NCBI GenBank assembly: GCA_964036275.1
Contig: OZ038436.1
Location: 2,318,214-2,382,213 of the forward strand
Reading direction: 5' to 3'
Origin: Litoditis marina
Taxonomy: Eukaryota; Nematoda; Chromadorea; Rhabditida; Rhabditidae
Length of the DNA: 64,000 bases
Shown here in pieces: positions 11,701-23,701 of the stretch. The stretch's first letter is position 1, and each line of letters starts with the position of its first letter. The position numbers and the translations under genes are program-made. Under the pieces are notes generated by a model. That model had not been told where the DNA came from and did not search any database. It saw nothing but the letters and a program-made list of their open reading frames with translations.

Positions 11701-12353
11701 GGTTAGGGTTTTCAAACTAGCAGTTTTGTGATTTGGTGAAAAAAACTTTGCAAAAAAGTATGGTATTAAAATCGTTAACTGAGGGTATGTTCTTCATAGA
11801 AAACTAAAAAAACAAAAAATATTTCGACAAATGAGAGACAAGTGAGAGCATGCTTCTATTTCCTGTAAACACCTAAATCAAAACTACAAACTAAACGTTT
11901 AGAAAACATCGGTATTCTTTCTTTTTTTTGTATTCAGCAAAAATAGATCACTTCTACGTAAAGCTTCTAGGTCTAAACTGGGCTAGTAGTAGAGATTATC
12001 TATAATGTTCTCAAGGATTACCAGAAAATATGAAATTCTCACCTCCTCACGTTCTGTAGCCATCATGTCCCACGGCGTCGGTCCCTCCACCTTCTCTTAT
12101 TCAGTCAGAAAAGTATGGAGTCGTCCAAGGATGAACGACCGTTGATTGTATACGGATAGTTAAATAGTAGAAGATAGACTAAGTCTTGCAATATGTGTGC
12201 TAGACAATAGTTGGAGGTGTATGCTCCATAATAACGCTGGCTAGGCCGTGACCCCGGTGCGACTGTTGCACTGCTGGCATCCTCCGAAGTATCCGATGGT
12301 GGGCGGAGTCAACAGAAAACATTCGAGTATCGGGGTTTTGGGGGGTCAAAAAC

Positions 12354-12588
12354 ATGTTAAATTAGGGGACAGTTCCGAAATATGGTCAAATTAGAGGAAA
12401 GTCTCGAAATATAGTCAAGTTAGGGGACAGTTTGGAAATATGGTCAAATTAGGGGACAGCTGGGGGCGGAGCCTATGGCTACCGTATCCCCCGTAAAACA
12501 TGGTCAAATTAGGGGACAGCTGAGGGCGTGGCTGACAGCCAATGTCCCCTATTCTTACAGGCAAAAAAATGGTTAAATTAGGGGACAT
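12354..12588. repeat. Six dispersed-to-tandem copies of a short repeat
   Basis: ATGGTCAAATTAGGGGACAG and close variants occur at about 12354, 12382, 12411, 12439, 12499 and 12569. The first four are about 29 bp apart, the others 60-70 bp. An inverted AATGTCCCCTA lies at 12541. No coding role is seen. Confidence 0.85.
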
Positions 12589-12599
12589 ACACTACTGGC

Positions 12600-13812
12600 C
12601 GGAAACACCTGAAACAGTGAAGCAGGGCAGCACAGTTCAGTTTTGTTTTAAAGTGTTTCACGACGAGTCGAAAGTATGAGTTATAAATATATTTCTAGAA
12701 GATATCGGTGCGCTATAAATTTATTAGAAGATTTTTCAGTTTACTTGCAGTTTACAGTTAGACGGACCGAACGGTACCCAAGCAAAAACTCTGCGTTTTA
12801 AAGTGTGAATGACACATTCAAGTGCCTCAGTTTGTTCAATTGAGTTTATTATGTTTGACGACCAACTAACTTATTATTCTGTAATATTTTTTGCGTAGGT
12901 CTGGAAATCGTGCAGTAACTACCTAACTATAAGGTAATGAACTAAATATAGTAATCTAGTTTCTTGTTTCAGTGTTGAACGAGCGAGAATCATTCATTTG
13001 TATTATTCATGCTGGAACTCTACAAAAGTGGGAGCCTTATCTGTTTATAGTTATGTCCTAGAAGTTGTATGAAATGTTTGTATCGTAAACCCCTCTAGGT
13101 AATAACTTCTACCGTATGCTCTCAAAACAAGGTCAGCTAACATGTTACAATGGCTATTTATTGCGTTAACGAGTTACTGTAGTTCAGCCAGACGCCTAGC
13201 GTTTGGATGAAAATGTCCCTTGCGTATTAAATTTGAATTCAAATTTTTGTCCGCGCGCGAATCAGTTCAATTATTTCATTTTTTAACTGTACTGTTTATT
13301 TGATATTCTTTTCTTTTAAGTTGAGTTAGCTGGGTTGATCTTGTTCAGATTCTTTAGTTGTGTTTTAGAAAAGGGCCGCACACATTTAAAAAATATTTCC
13401 GACCCAAATTCTATTTTGGAGTGGTTTGGAGAGAAGTACAGATTTTCTAGATTGCAATCGAAAGTTGTGGTTGATGTTCACTGGCCTCGTTGCTTCAAAT
13501 CTGACTCCTTTTCGCAGATGAGCTAACCACCCTTTGGTTTCACACTCAAGCTCTAATGTTCATTCAAACTCAAACGACGTAGAATATAGGATGCGCTTCC
13601 CTTTTTTGGCTTCCTTCTGAGTTCTGTGGCCATATTTAGTAAGCTTAATATTGAAATTTCGCTAAAGACAGCCTACTCAGCTATAAAGTTAAAGTTAAAG
13701 TTAGCAAAGCTTACAAAGCCAATCTGCAATTTACTTTTCATCGTGTCGTTCATATATATATATATACAATCTTATGGCTATCATCCAAGTTGTTTTATAG
13801 ATCCGTTGAAAC
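12600..13812. other. Intergenic, upstream of the SWIB gene
   Basis: AT-rich, with no supported gene. An 18-bp perfect palindrome centred on GAATTC lies at 13229-13246. A pyrimidine-poor TTTTATAG 12 bp before the gene's ATG could be a trans-splice acceptor. Confidence 0.45.
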
Positions 13813-16800
13813 ATGGCGACAGATGAACAAGCACAATCAACGTCTTGTCTGCCAACTGGGGAAACTATCGTTGATCAACAGGTAGCAATCGTGACTATTC
13901 TACGCGAAGGAACACGTTTCTCGTATATAGAGCATTTTCCCATACTGGTTTTTCGTTTAGTCAGTTTTCTCATTTTGAGCCACTGACCACTCTGTTTTTC
14001 GTCTTGCATTATTTGTTAGTTAACGCTGTACACAATGAGCGGGCAACTTTTTGAAGGTTCCAACTAGTGTGTAGTGTGTGAACATTGTTGCTGGTTTCTT
14101 AGAGTAATATGTACATTCTATTGATTATTTCACCTGTATAATTGGGATTCTCAATTCAGCCAATAATTCACGATTTGGACGACTTTCTCTCGGAAGAAAA
14201 TGAGCCGAGCTGCAGCAAAAACCACGTGCAAAGCAGTTCTTCTTGTACAGTAGTCAAGGGAACTTCGCCCAGTTTGACGGAAATCATAGGGAACAGGTGA
14301 GGCAAAAAGTCCTTTTTAAACGTTTTGAATTTTGAACCGGATTTTTTATTAATCCTGTTCATATTTTGTGTTCTATTGTGTTTTGTTAACCATACTGGTT
14401 GACCAGTAACCGGAAGTTCATGATTTCACATCGAACTGGGACTGGGGCACCTATTTCTGGTATTGGCGAAAACTGAGCAAATTGGCGAATTTAACACACT
14501 TTACACAACTTTAAACAACTTTACACAACTTTTATGGAATCACTGAATACTGATGTATCTATCCATACACCAGTAAGGTCCGACTAATCCACGAAAATGG
14601 ATCTCGGTTCAGATACAAAAATGCGAATTTGCAAAAGTCAGTGATCTTGCGACAAAAATAGTCAAAACCTCGAAACTCATCTTCTCGGCGAGAAAATAGT
14701 CAGTTCTCCGATTTTTTCTGGCCATTTGGCCATATTATTGGGGTATGAATCTAACACACTACACTAATTTCACAGCTTCATCCAAGTTTTATGGAATTAC
14801 GGTATCAATAATGTATTCCCTATATTTTCAGCTTTGCCTCCGTCCCGGACCCTCTACAACTTTCGAATTCAAATGGAAGTCCCGAATTTTCCTCTGTTTT
14901 CTGGGCCAATACTTTTGAGGCGGCGCGGGCTGATCATATGAATAAGCGGAATTGGGCCGGCGTGGTTAAGCGAAAGCGGCCGCCCACTAAGAGTAATAGG
15001 TATGTTTTGTTTGGTTATTTTTTCGTTTGCATTTGCTACTCATTTATTTCACTAAGTTGGTCCCAAAACTAGGCATAACACCTTTTTGATTGTATCGGAA
15101 AGTTCAGCAAGTTTTTGAATAGAATCATGAAGTTTCACGCGTAATTCAGGAAGGTTGTCCAAAGTCTGAATTGCCAGAAAAATCCAACGGGCCCCTTTTT
15201 GCTGAAAACGAAGAAAGTCTATTTTGACTGCGAAATAATTAATTTTCACATATTTCAATGTTTGTTGAATATCGACAGTTTCTGAACATACTGCAGTGAG
15301 GTACGACAATTTCACAAAAAATGCTTTCAGATTTACACACGTCAAAAATAATGGTTTCGCGCCCAAAGCCCCAAAGCATACGAATTGTCCCGATTTTGGC
15401 GAAAAAATAGTTGAATTTCAGCTTTGAACATATTTACTGGGGTGTGTAAGTATGTTTTCCGTAGTTTTGTTACTGTGATTCATTCATGTGCTTCTCAGAG
15501 CCGCCGATAAAAGATTATTCAACAAGTTTACCCTACTTTTGGTGGTTTCTCAACAATCTCAACGTAATCTTTTCAGAAACTCGAATTTTTCCCTGCAACC
15601 CGGTCCCAGCCTCCCCCCAATATCGATTGACCAGCATTGGGCAGAGGTGAAGCAGGAGCTGATTGATCCGTCTGTGACTATTCAGGTGGACGTCGGAGTT
15701 GGAACTGGGCCAAGAAATGGCGAGGAAGCTGTAGCTGAGGCACCGAGGTTCGTTGCATTCATACATACATTGGCCCGTTGGCCGACCTTTCTGGTTATAC
15801 ATACACCATCAAGGTTGTCCGGATAGTCAGAAAAATTCGAAAAACGGACTACTCTTGAGCCGAAAACATGAAATTCGGTCTACTTTTGATCATAGGTGCG
15901 ATACCTCGGTTAACTGACCGGGAGATCCTTAACCTTTGTTTTAACTGGGCTAGAGGGGACTCATGACTTTTCCAATAATTTTTAGGGTTCGTTGGGTAAT
16001 TGCCTAGAAGGGATCTATAACTTTTCGCTTTTTCTATGAAGGGGATGTTTATCTGTTCAAACCCTCGAACCGACACTATCCCACCTATGCTTTTGATGAT
16101 AAATTCTAAATTTTCACGTGTTCACATCTGAAAACGGGTTACTTTTTGTCGCCTAGTCAGACCTTACTGGTGTATGTGGTTATATCATCTTGGAGACTTA
16201 ATTTTTGTGATTGAATCAGTTTTCACTAAGAAGTGGCACGTTTTCTGAGCTGGAGCCCGATTATTACAAATTTTCTCACATTGATTGTCTGATTTTCTGA
16301 AAGAAGAACCTTTTTCTCAGAAAAGTCACCTGGTGTATGCATTCATATTCATATACCAGTAACTCGGACAAGTCCCAGCCAATTAGCCAGCCACTTTTTT
16401 ATTGGCTGAACGAGAGAGTGTGCAGATCGGAGAGACGCAGACTGTCTTAATCTTAACCTGTCTGCGCGTCTTTGACCTGCATGCTCTCTCGTTTTTGTAG
16501 CTGGCCAATGGCAGAAAATTGGCGCTAATCGTTCTGAGAAGGTTTGACTATTCGACAAAAAGTAGTTCGTTTTTAGGTTCAAATTTAAATACGTACGGAA
16601 TATGTTAGGTTTCAGTTTAATTCAAATAAGGTTTCAATGCGGTTTTAGTTTAATTCAACTAAATATTGAGCTCAATATTAAGCAATTCATAAAATGGTTA
16701 GAGTATAAAGATAAGTCAAGTTTTGTTGTTTAGGTTAGATGATCCGTCCAGCAGGCCTTCGTCCAATGAAACTGCGGCAAAAAAGGTAGGTATCCATTTT

Positions 16801-19800
16801 TGTGTCATTTATAGTTTGAACGTTAAACTAAACTTGCAAGGTGTTTGCCAATTGGCACAAACCTGGACTCTTTGATCGAAAATCAAACAGTGTATTCAAT
16901 TTGCAAAGTCGATTTCTTTCTGTAGAATTAGAAATACCGTTTACCGTGTGGTGTGTGTGGTGTGTCTACTATCTAATCATCGATACGTTTTCGACTTCTC
17001 ACACGACAGTGGTAAACACTCAAACAATTTCTTTCTGCACATAGGACATAGTAGAGTGGTCCGAATTGCCAGAAAAATCAAAAATCTGGTTACTTTTTTG
17101 CAAAAACGAGAGAGTTTGACTATTTTTTAATGCAGAATTATCAATTTTTACATGGGAAACTGACTACTTCTCGTTAAACAGGAAACAGTCCGAATCTACA
17201 GGTTTTTCCAGCGTTTCGTTGCGAAAAAGGAGTTGAGCGAACTGTTCGGAAATCCCGACGAGGAACATGACATAAGCTGCTTTTCCTCTTCGAACGCTAT
17301 TTCTGAGTATGTTTTTGGGTTATATTTTCAATAATTTGCCGGTTCACGCGAAAATCGCACGCAAACACATGGTGTATTATCAATTTATATGGTCTTAGGT
17401 TGGAGGTTGAAAAAATTCTTTTTGGCTCATGTTTTGAGCCCCCAGGATCGGAGCGTCTACTTTCTAGTCTCAGTCTTTCTCTTTTTACTGGTTATATATT
17501 GTGGTTTATGTACTATGCACAACAATAAGGTATGATTATCGCACAGAAAGGAGTTCATTTTTCTCGAAATGTTCGTGAAAAGTAACCAGTTTTTATATTT
17601 TTGTGGTTATTGGGACAACTTTACTGGGTTGGTTTACAACTGGTTTGCTCATTACAGTGTCAACCCTGTCCCTTTCAATGTTTCCGATGAAATTGGAGAA
17701 ACGACGGAAGTTAGGAAGGTGAGAGAGAGTGATAGAGAAAGAGAGAGGGAAAGAAGGAGGGAAAAGGAGATAGAGGATGAGGGAGTGGGGGAGAGAGAGA
17801 GTCAAGTGAGAGGAAACAAAGAAAGAGGTAGGGGGATAAAGAGAGAGTGATAGATATAGTGGGGTGGGATAGTAAAAGGAACTATGGCAAGAGAGAGAGA
17901 GAGAGAGAGAGAGGAAAAGAAAGGAAGTTCAATATTCAGACTATTCGAAGATATTTATTATTTTTTTAAGCATTCATAATTTCCTTGAATGGTTTTTTTT
18001 TGCAGAGACGAAAACCGAAGTCTTATCCTTGTATGTGCGAACTGAGCGAATCGTTGCAAGAGCTAACCGGAAAAAAGTACATGACGGGAAACGCGGTCAG
18101 TTGTTTTTCTAATAGTTCCCTGCCGGGCTGACAAATGTGAGCGTACACCAGTAAGGTCCGACTATTCCAGGAAAAGTCCTCCGTTTTAGAATGAAAAACA
18201 TAGAAATTGATGATTTTGCATCAAAAATAGACAAATCATCTCGATTTCGGCGAAAAAGTTGTCCGTTTCTCGAATTTTTCTGACTAACTTTACTGGTGTA
18301 TGGCGGTGAGTTGTTTTTCATTTTCATTCCCAGTTAAAGTTGTTCGAATACCCCAAATCATAAAACAGGCACTCTTTTCGCTCTATTTGGGGAATTTTGT
18401 GTACTTTAGATGCAAATAAAAAACTATAATATTAACATATTATAGTTTTTTTTTTATATTGAAATAGTCGTTCTCATGCGTACATGGGCGTAACGTCTGG
18501 GGTTTGAGAAAAAACGGCCAATCACACATGCAACCGGGTAGCATGCAACCGTTGCAACCAAAATCACTTAACATAACCAAAAAGGTAAATTTGGTTGCGT
18601 TTGAAAGGCAACCCGGTTGCATTTGAAAGCAACCAGTAGTTTTTTACACATGCAACTGGTTACATTTTGGTTGCATGTGCAATTGGCCCGCCCTCTATGC
18701 ACCTCTGCATCAATTCTCGACGTGATATAGTAGAAAAAATTGATTCGTGCACCTCATATGATCAACATCAAAGCTCACAGCTTATCTATCCTGTGCTTGA
18801 AACTTTCGACCGCGTTTAGGTCGGAAATCTCCGAAGGTTACCTTACTCCGTAGTAAAGTTGGTCGAATCGTCGAATGGTCAGAACAATCGTAAAAAAACG
18901 CCACGTTTTGCCGAAAACGGAAACATTTGTCTATTTCTGATGCAATATTGTTAATTTTAATGTGTTTAAATCTAAAAACAGACTCCTTCCCGTGGAATAG
19001 TCAGACCTTACTGGTGTTTGAACTAGTGTATTTGAATTGGTTTTTGGTTATCTCGTAATGATTGCAGGTGATAAATTTCATTCGTGACTACGTGTCCACC
19101 AGAGGTCTGCTGGCGACACATAGAAAGAGTTTGGCAAATTGCGATGACAAACTACGCTCCATTTTCAACATTATTCAAATTAATTTTTCCAGGTGAGTCT
19201 TCCAAATATTTACATTCACATTATTACATTCATACACCAGTCTGGTGTTACTATTTCCCAAAGAGAAACGCTATTTTCATTCAAACACGTGAAACTTAAA
19301 CACGAAAACATCATGACCAATTCCACAACTATAGAAAATTATAACGATACTAACTATACTACTCCTATACTATATCCTAACTATCCTCTCCTAACTATCA
19401 TCTAACTATACTTCCACAACTATAGGCCAAGTTAGTCAGTAACCCGGTTAGTTGTAGTATTCACCCGTATAATTTGCATCAAGAGTCAGTCTATTTTTTG
19501 AGAGAAACGTACACGAGTGAGCTTCGATGATTGTTTCAGACAGGTTTAGTCTTATCCATCATGGGCAAACTTGACTTTCGGTGGTTACATTTGACGACGG
19601 TTACAATTAATATTGGCCCATCGGACACACATACTGAATATGACAATATTAATAATGTCAACTCTTCAATTGTTGCAGAACTGGTCTGGCCAAATTGCTG
19701 TTCTGTGGAGGTTATGTGAAAGTGGTGCCACTTAGCCAGAAGGAAGCCGACAGTAGAAATATAGAGGAAATTGCGAATCAGGTACGAAACAATGGAAAAG

Positions 19801-19928
19801 AGTGGATTTATTCGCGAATTAAGAATTCTAAATTGTTAGATGTGGATAGGAGGAACGGCACGAAAGCAAAAGCGATGTTTTTAAATTTGTTCTTTTCGCT
19901 GCTGGCAGAGTTTTTCAAGGCAGAATAA
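13813..19928 (+). CDS. SWIB/MDM2-domain protein, 10 exons
   Basis: Ten exons join without a phase conflict: 13813-13881, 14160-14296, 14832-14999, 15577-15747, 16734-16785, 17182-17306, 17658-17718, 18006-18095, 19068-19192 and 19679-19928, giving exactly 416 codons including TAA. Residues 1-260 are mostly polar and probably disordered, with a KRKRPPTK nuclear-signal-like patch near residue 115. Residues about 262-345 match the SWIB/MDM2 fold: an LxELTGKK start, a VINFIRDYV helix, then ANCDDKLRSIF, the best-conserved stretch of the family. SWIB domains occur in SWI/SNF (BAF60), TFIIS-like and topoisomerase-associated proteins and bind protein partners, so a nuclear chromatin role is likely but inferred. 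The introns carry several copies of one MITE family. The exon 4 donor (GTTCGT) is the weakest junction, and the fourth intron is about 1 kb. Confidence 0.75.
14566..14745. mobile_element. MITE copy, TACACCAGTAAGG family
   Basis: It starts TACACCAGTAAGGTCCGACT and ends in a degenerate TTATTGGGGTA, compared with TTACTGGTGTA in the best copy. It lies in intron 2 of the SWIB gene. Confidence 0.6.
15160..15300. mobile_element. MITE remnant, same family, ends lost
   Basis: The interior phrases GAATTGCCAGAAAAATC and TTTTTGCTGAAAACG match the interior of the other family members. Terminal repeats are not recognisable. Confidence 0.4.
15802..16174. mobile_element. MITE copy, enlarged
   Basis: It begins TACACCATCAAGG and ends CCTTACTGGTGTA, with an extra unrelated segment of about 200 bp inside. 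It lies in intron 4 of the SWIB gene. Confidence 0.6.
16379..16510. mobile_element. Foldback element in intron 4
   Basis: Imperfect inverted repeats pair ACGAGAGAG and AGACGCAGAC on the left with GTCTGCGCGTCT and CTCTCTCGT on the right, giving arms of about 50 bp. Partial TACACCAGTAA-type ends lie just upstream. Confidence 0.6.
17050..17176. mobile_element. MITE remnant adjoining an exon
   Basis: The interior phrases GTCCGAATTGCCAG, TTTTTTGCAAAAACG and GACTACTTCTCG match the family. It ends only a few bases before the acceptor of exon 6 of the SWIB gene. Confidence 0.5.
18144..18302. mobile_element. MITE, best-preserved copy
   Basis: A 159-bp element with an 11-bp perfect terminal inverted repeat, TACACCAGTAA and TTACTGGTGTA. 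TA at both ends suits a TA target duplication of the Tc1/mariner type. It lies in intron 8 of the SWIB gene. Confidence 0.75.
18421..18448. repeat. Perfect 12-bp hairpin
   Basis: AAACTATAATAT and ATATTATAGTTT separated by TAAC. Confidence 0.8.
18519..18688. mobile_element. Foldback element built of GGTTGC repeats
   Basis: Ends pair as CCAATCACACATGCAACC and GGTTGCATGTGCAATTGG (16 of 18 positions). The interior repeats GGTTGC/GCAACC in both orientations. It is in intron 8 of the SWIB gene. Confidence 0.65.
18851..19018. mobile_element. MITE copy
   Basis: It starts TAGTAAAGTTGGTCG and ends AGACCTTACTGGTGT, with a family-like interior. It lies in intron 8, just before exon 9. Confidence 0.55.
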
Positions 19929-20001
19929 AAATGTTCTAGTTTTATAAATTTGCATGCGCAAAACTGGATAGTTCTGAAATTTTTCAGTTTAGAGCAGTCA
20001 A

Positions 20002-21170
20002 ATGTTTCAGTCGACTCAGTCCTATGTCATCTATGCCGACGGTCAGACAACACCAATGCAGCAATCGGCTGGAAGTTCGGGCGCAGGCGGATCGGGGTAG
20101 GTTAATTCGAACTTTTTAGAAATTAGCTGTTTCAATGAAACGTTTGCTGAAATCACTTGCTCTTATTACTTTTTCGCACTATAAGATTTCACGTTCATAA
20201 TTTGCAGCCATACACCAGTAAAACGTGAATATTCTATGAAAAGCAGCCCATGTTTCTAGTTAAATACGCGAACTCCTTGTTTTTTGATTATGAATTAGGG
20301 ATTTCTCCCATTATATGCAAAAAAAATTTGTAGCTCTGATGTATGTTTTTAGCCGACCTTTTAAGCGTTTCAGCCCTCAAAATAAGGAGATTTGTCCCCT
20401 CAAAAGTATCGATTCGAGCGTGTAAGCTAGAAATTGTGATTTCAGTGTTCCTTCAAGGACTGTGCAGCTTCCCAATCTACAAGAAATGTTTCCGAATGGG
20501 TTAGTTTTTCTATATTCAGGTTCAGGCAAGAGACTAAGCAAAACGTATATCGACCTTTGCGAATCCTGTCTCTTTAAGTAGAACCTAGAAAACCTTGAAG
20601 TGCTGCTAAGGCCGGTCTTTCAATCTGTGGTTTACGTACTTGCAATCGACGCGTCAATTGGAGAATAATGTCTGAAGGGCATTTCTATTTAATTCTTTTC
20701 TAACTATCACAAACAAAAGCTATGCTGCATGAGGTTGGAACTTCGTTCGTACTTTATCTCTCTTTTTCCTTTTTAAGACCTGATTCAAACGTGTGCGAGA
20801 TACACGCAGTTCAGTTTTACCCACCTGTATCTCTTCACAGTAAGCTGCTGGAACTTTCTTAAAACATTTCTGCACATTATTAGAGAGCGCAGACAAAAGT
20901 GCCAGTGTCTTCTAACTTTCCAAAAACTTCAATAATAATCAAAGTCTACATATAAATATGCATAATTGTTGAATCTTCATCAACATTATACTGTAGATAA
21001 GTTTATGTGTTACATTTCTGCAAAAGTTTTTTTTGAAATTTTGTATTTGCTTTTTCAGAATTCAAGTGGCTGCTGATCACAAGGGGCCGTTGGCTTTTGT
21101 GATTGTCGTCATGCCCCAAGAGAAGGAAGAAACCCCACCTGAGACCTCCATGTTAGAAAAGAAATTGTAG
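20002..21170 (+). CDS. 86-residue protein, 3 exons, unknown family
   Basis: Exons 20002-20096, 20446-20499 and 21059-21170 join in phase to 86 residues ending in TAG. The N-terminus is serine/glycine/glutamine-rich; the middle has VQLPNLQEMFPN; exon 3 gives a compact stretch with DHKGPLAFVIVVMPQ and a charged end. I do not recognise the family. The ATG overlaps a TTTCAG, so exon 1 could instead be an internal exon starting at 20011 with the true start upstream. A diverged copy with all three exons and the same splice phases lies at 27037-27743, which supports the gene model. It starts 74 bp after the SWIB gene, in the same direction. Confidence 0.55.
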
Positions 21171-21259
21171 TTTGTAGTCTGGAGGAGACATTAGTTGGTT
21201 TCCACTCAAGTGCCCACTTTTCACTTGTTGGTACGGTTATATGTGTTTGTTACAACGTT

Positions 21260-21442
21260 ATGTGTTGCGAGAATTTTATTCCGGAAGAATTAGAATTTTT
21301 GTCGAAAGAACTTGACTCTATTAGAAATAATAGTAACAATGCGAATTCCACGGGTAGATATTACTTGAATTTCGTTGTTTTCGCCAATAGTACTGTGTTT
21401 CTGTTGGTTTCCTGCTTGTCTATCTACTCGGAGTGGTTTTGA
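21260..21442 (+). CDS. Possible 60-residue membrane microprotein
   Basis: An ATG-led frame of 60 codons has a polar N-terminus with an asparagine run and a hydrophobic segment (residues about 36-55) that could span a membrane. In unit B the corresponding region (about 27925-28017) keeps the same frame for 33 codons with many third-position differences, though its start is lost. It could also be part of the transcript's untranslated region. Confidence 0.25.
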   Translation: MCCENFIPEELEFLSKELDSIRNNSNNANSTGRYYLNFVVFANSTVFLLVSCLSIYSEWF

Positions 21443-21836
21443 GGATTGATTTTTCTGTAATAATTGTTTTTTTTTGAGTAATAAATGATGATAGTGTATC
21501 TGATTTTCTACACCGTTTGCAGCAAAGGTCGACGTGATATAGTGAACAACAATTGGTATGAGATTGGGAAACGGATATTGGAGGATGTCGATATTAATAT
21601 ATTTCGGAAACCAACGTACTGATTACATATTGGGTGGCTTAGTGCGATCAAAAGACAAATTTGGGTCTCGACGGCTACTCTGAGAAATTTTTTTTGTAAA
21701 GTTGTTGAAATCTAGATAATTAACTGAACGCGTGTTTTTGACGGAGTTCGCCTAGTTTTGAAAAAATTTGGATATTCAACCAAGTTGGTTTTTTGTTTTA
21801 GTCATTTTCACAACAACTTATATCACTTCTTTATTG

Positions 21837-21871
21837 ACGCATTTCAGTGTTTCGCTGTTATGATATATAAG
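21837..21871 (+). promoter_or_regulatory. GTGTTTC motif with TATA-like box, copy 1
   Basis: GACGCATTTCAGTGTTTCG is followed 8-14 bases later by TATGATATATAAG. This is one of eight to nine related sites between 21.8 and 37.7 kb. Confidence 0.35.
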
Positions 21872-22139
21872 GGTGGTATCGCGTAGGAAGTATTTAACAC
21901 TATCTCCAAAACATAAGTAATAAGCACAATTATAATAATAATAAAAATATATGAAATGCGTCGTAACACATAACTAAATATATATAATAAACTCAGGGCA
22001 TCACCCAGAGAAAACTACTATATTAACAATCTGAATAGAAACATTGGAGGGAAACTATTCCAAAAAGCAAGCACACCAAGTAATGAAACATTTGTCAAGT
22101 TATGTGTAAGCGAAGAGAACCACAGTGGAAACAAACTTG

Positions 22140-22388
22140 ATGAATTCTATATGTAACCGGGTTATTTCCGTAACCTAACCGTTCTCTTGGTAACCAATTT
22201 TCCGGATACTTCGATAGATAACCGGTCGGTAACCGAAAATGAAAAACAGGTTACCTGTTTTTTCAACGCAAAATGTGCTTTTTACCGTTAGTTTGTACGG
22301 TAACCGGAATGTTGTTTTAGGTTACCTACCGGTTACCTGTGAGGTAACCTGAAAAATGGGTTACCAAGAACCGGTTAGTTGTAGAATT
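22140..22388. mobile_element. Foldback element built of GGTTACC repeats
   Basis: Ends pair as AATTCTATATGTAACCGG and CCGGTTAGTTGTAGAATT. Inside, GGTTACC/GGTAACC recurs about a dozen times in both orientations. It is present in unit A only. Its design resembles the GGTTGC element at 18519. Confidence 0.7.
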
Positions 22389-23254
22389 GGCCAACCAACT
22401 TAAAGTACGAGAGATATACATTTTTCACGAACAAGATTCACAACTGATACTGAACATCGATTCTTTGTAGTTGATCAGCTTTTGGTAAATTTACTAAGAT
22501 ATAGTTGACAGTAGAAGCCTTGAAGTTATTTCTGTGAGAATATACCCGGGATCCTCTCATTTGAAACTGAAATTGAACCATTTGTAATTAAATATATAGA
22601 ATACCCTAGCTTATTACGGGTTTTTCACAAAATAAAGTATGTAAATCGACTAACGGATACGTACTTGGTTTAAGATGACAGTTACGAAGGATATTTGTCT
22701 ATACATGCACTATATACATGTAATAGATTGAATGCGTACACTATATTATGAAATACTCATGAAATACATTAGATAAAATATTGTGTTTGCCCACTGCTCT
22801 CAAACCATTATAGTTTTTTTAGCGTTTGAACGTACGAAGTCTTATTGTGAAATGAAATGAAAATAGTGGGAGAGCGGCGGGGGTTAAAGTAAATTGTACA
22901 GCCTTTTTTCTTATTTGCTGTGAACTCACCCTCCAATAATTTCCCTGCCTCCAAATTGTTACATAGAACACTTCACTCCAACCGAAGTTAGATAAACCTC
23001 GATTTTGTTCAGTACCCCAGGCTTTGTTGATAAACTGATTTGTTACAACGTACTTTTTCTGAAACATGTCGTGTATAAAATAGTGGAAATGTATGAAAAT
23101 CCATTAGTTTCCGTTACCCCTGGTTTACATTTGCTATTGTTCGGAGCATTGTTGTGAATGGTCATACTTTTTATTGATCTTTTTTTTCTTTTCGGGATTG
23201 TCTTATTTTGAGAGAACCGCAACATATTTCAATTGAAAAATGACCTTAATAACA

Positions 23255-23312
23255 GCTCTAGTCACGTGTTGAATCACAAATAAATCTATTCTATTCTTCT
23301 CTATTCTATTCT
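23255..23312 (+). mobile_element. LINE-type 3' tail
   Basis: CACGTGTTGAATCACAAATAAA is followed by (TCTAT)n-like repeats. The CACGTG and AATAAA spacing matches the tail near 5660. Confidence 0.5.
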
Positions 23313-23701
23313 GGCTACAAACTATGTATGCAGTAGTTTCCGCTCTGTGTACGAGAGAAGAGAACGAGGTATAGACTTTTGTTGAATGTTTCAAGTTGAT
23401 TATCAAGAAACCTACCCTATTATAAACTTTGTTCAACTCCAGATGAAACACAGAGTTGGTGTTTCTTTGCAGTGCAATGACGATCCTTCAAAAAATAAAT
23501 TAGGCTGGTGTTCCAAAACTTCATTTCGACTGTATGGGTGAAAAATAAACCTTGTTCCAATGTTTCAAAAACATGAATTCATGAATGTCATATGGGACTG
23601 AAGAGAAGACTAAGCTGAGCAGAGATCTTTCGAAAAAAAAACATTTATTTAAAGTGGTGATGTGATCTTGTTCCATGACAACATTATGAACGACTTAAGG
23701 A

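Larger units (their letters stand above)
20010..22600. repeat. Segmental duplication unit A, first part
   Basis: This is similar to 27037-28890 in the same orientation. Shared landmarks are the three exons of the 86-residue gene, the sequence after its stop, a GACGCATTTCAGTGTTTCG segment (21837), and a block at 22438-22590 almost identical to 28739-28890. A further A-unit segment (about 23.93-24.97 kb) matches about 29.10-29.98 kb. Confidence 0.8.

Noticed and set aside
12043..12099. Possible minus-strand exon with a GTGAGA donor and a PTPWDMMATEREE reading
   Set aside because: Only one splice site is convincing and no partner exon with a fitting phase was found.
16030..16080. tRNA-like B box (GGTTCGAGGG on the minus strand)
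   Set aside because: There is no A box at a workable distance and no cloverleaf can be formed.
20127..20134. Exact CTGTTTCA, the canonical nematode piRNA core
   Set aside because: It lies in an intron and is not conserved in duplication unit B, and its flanks differ from the recurring motif.
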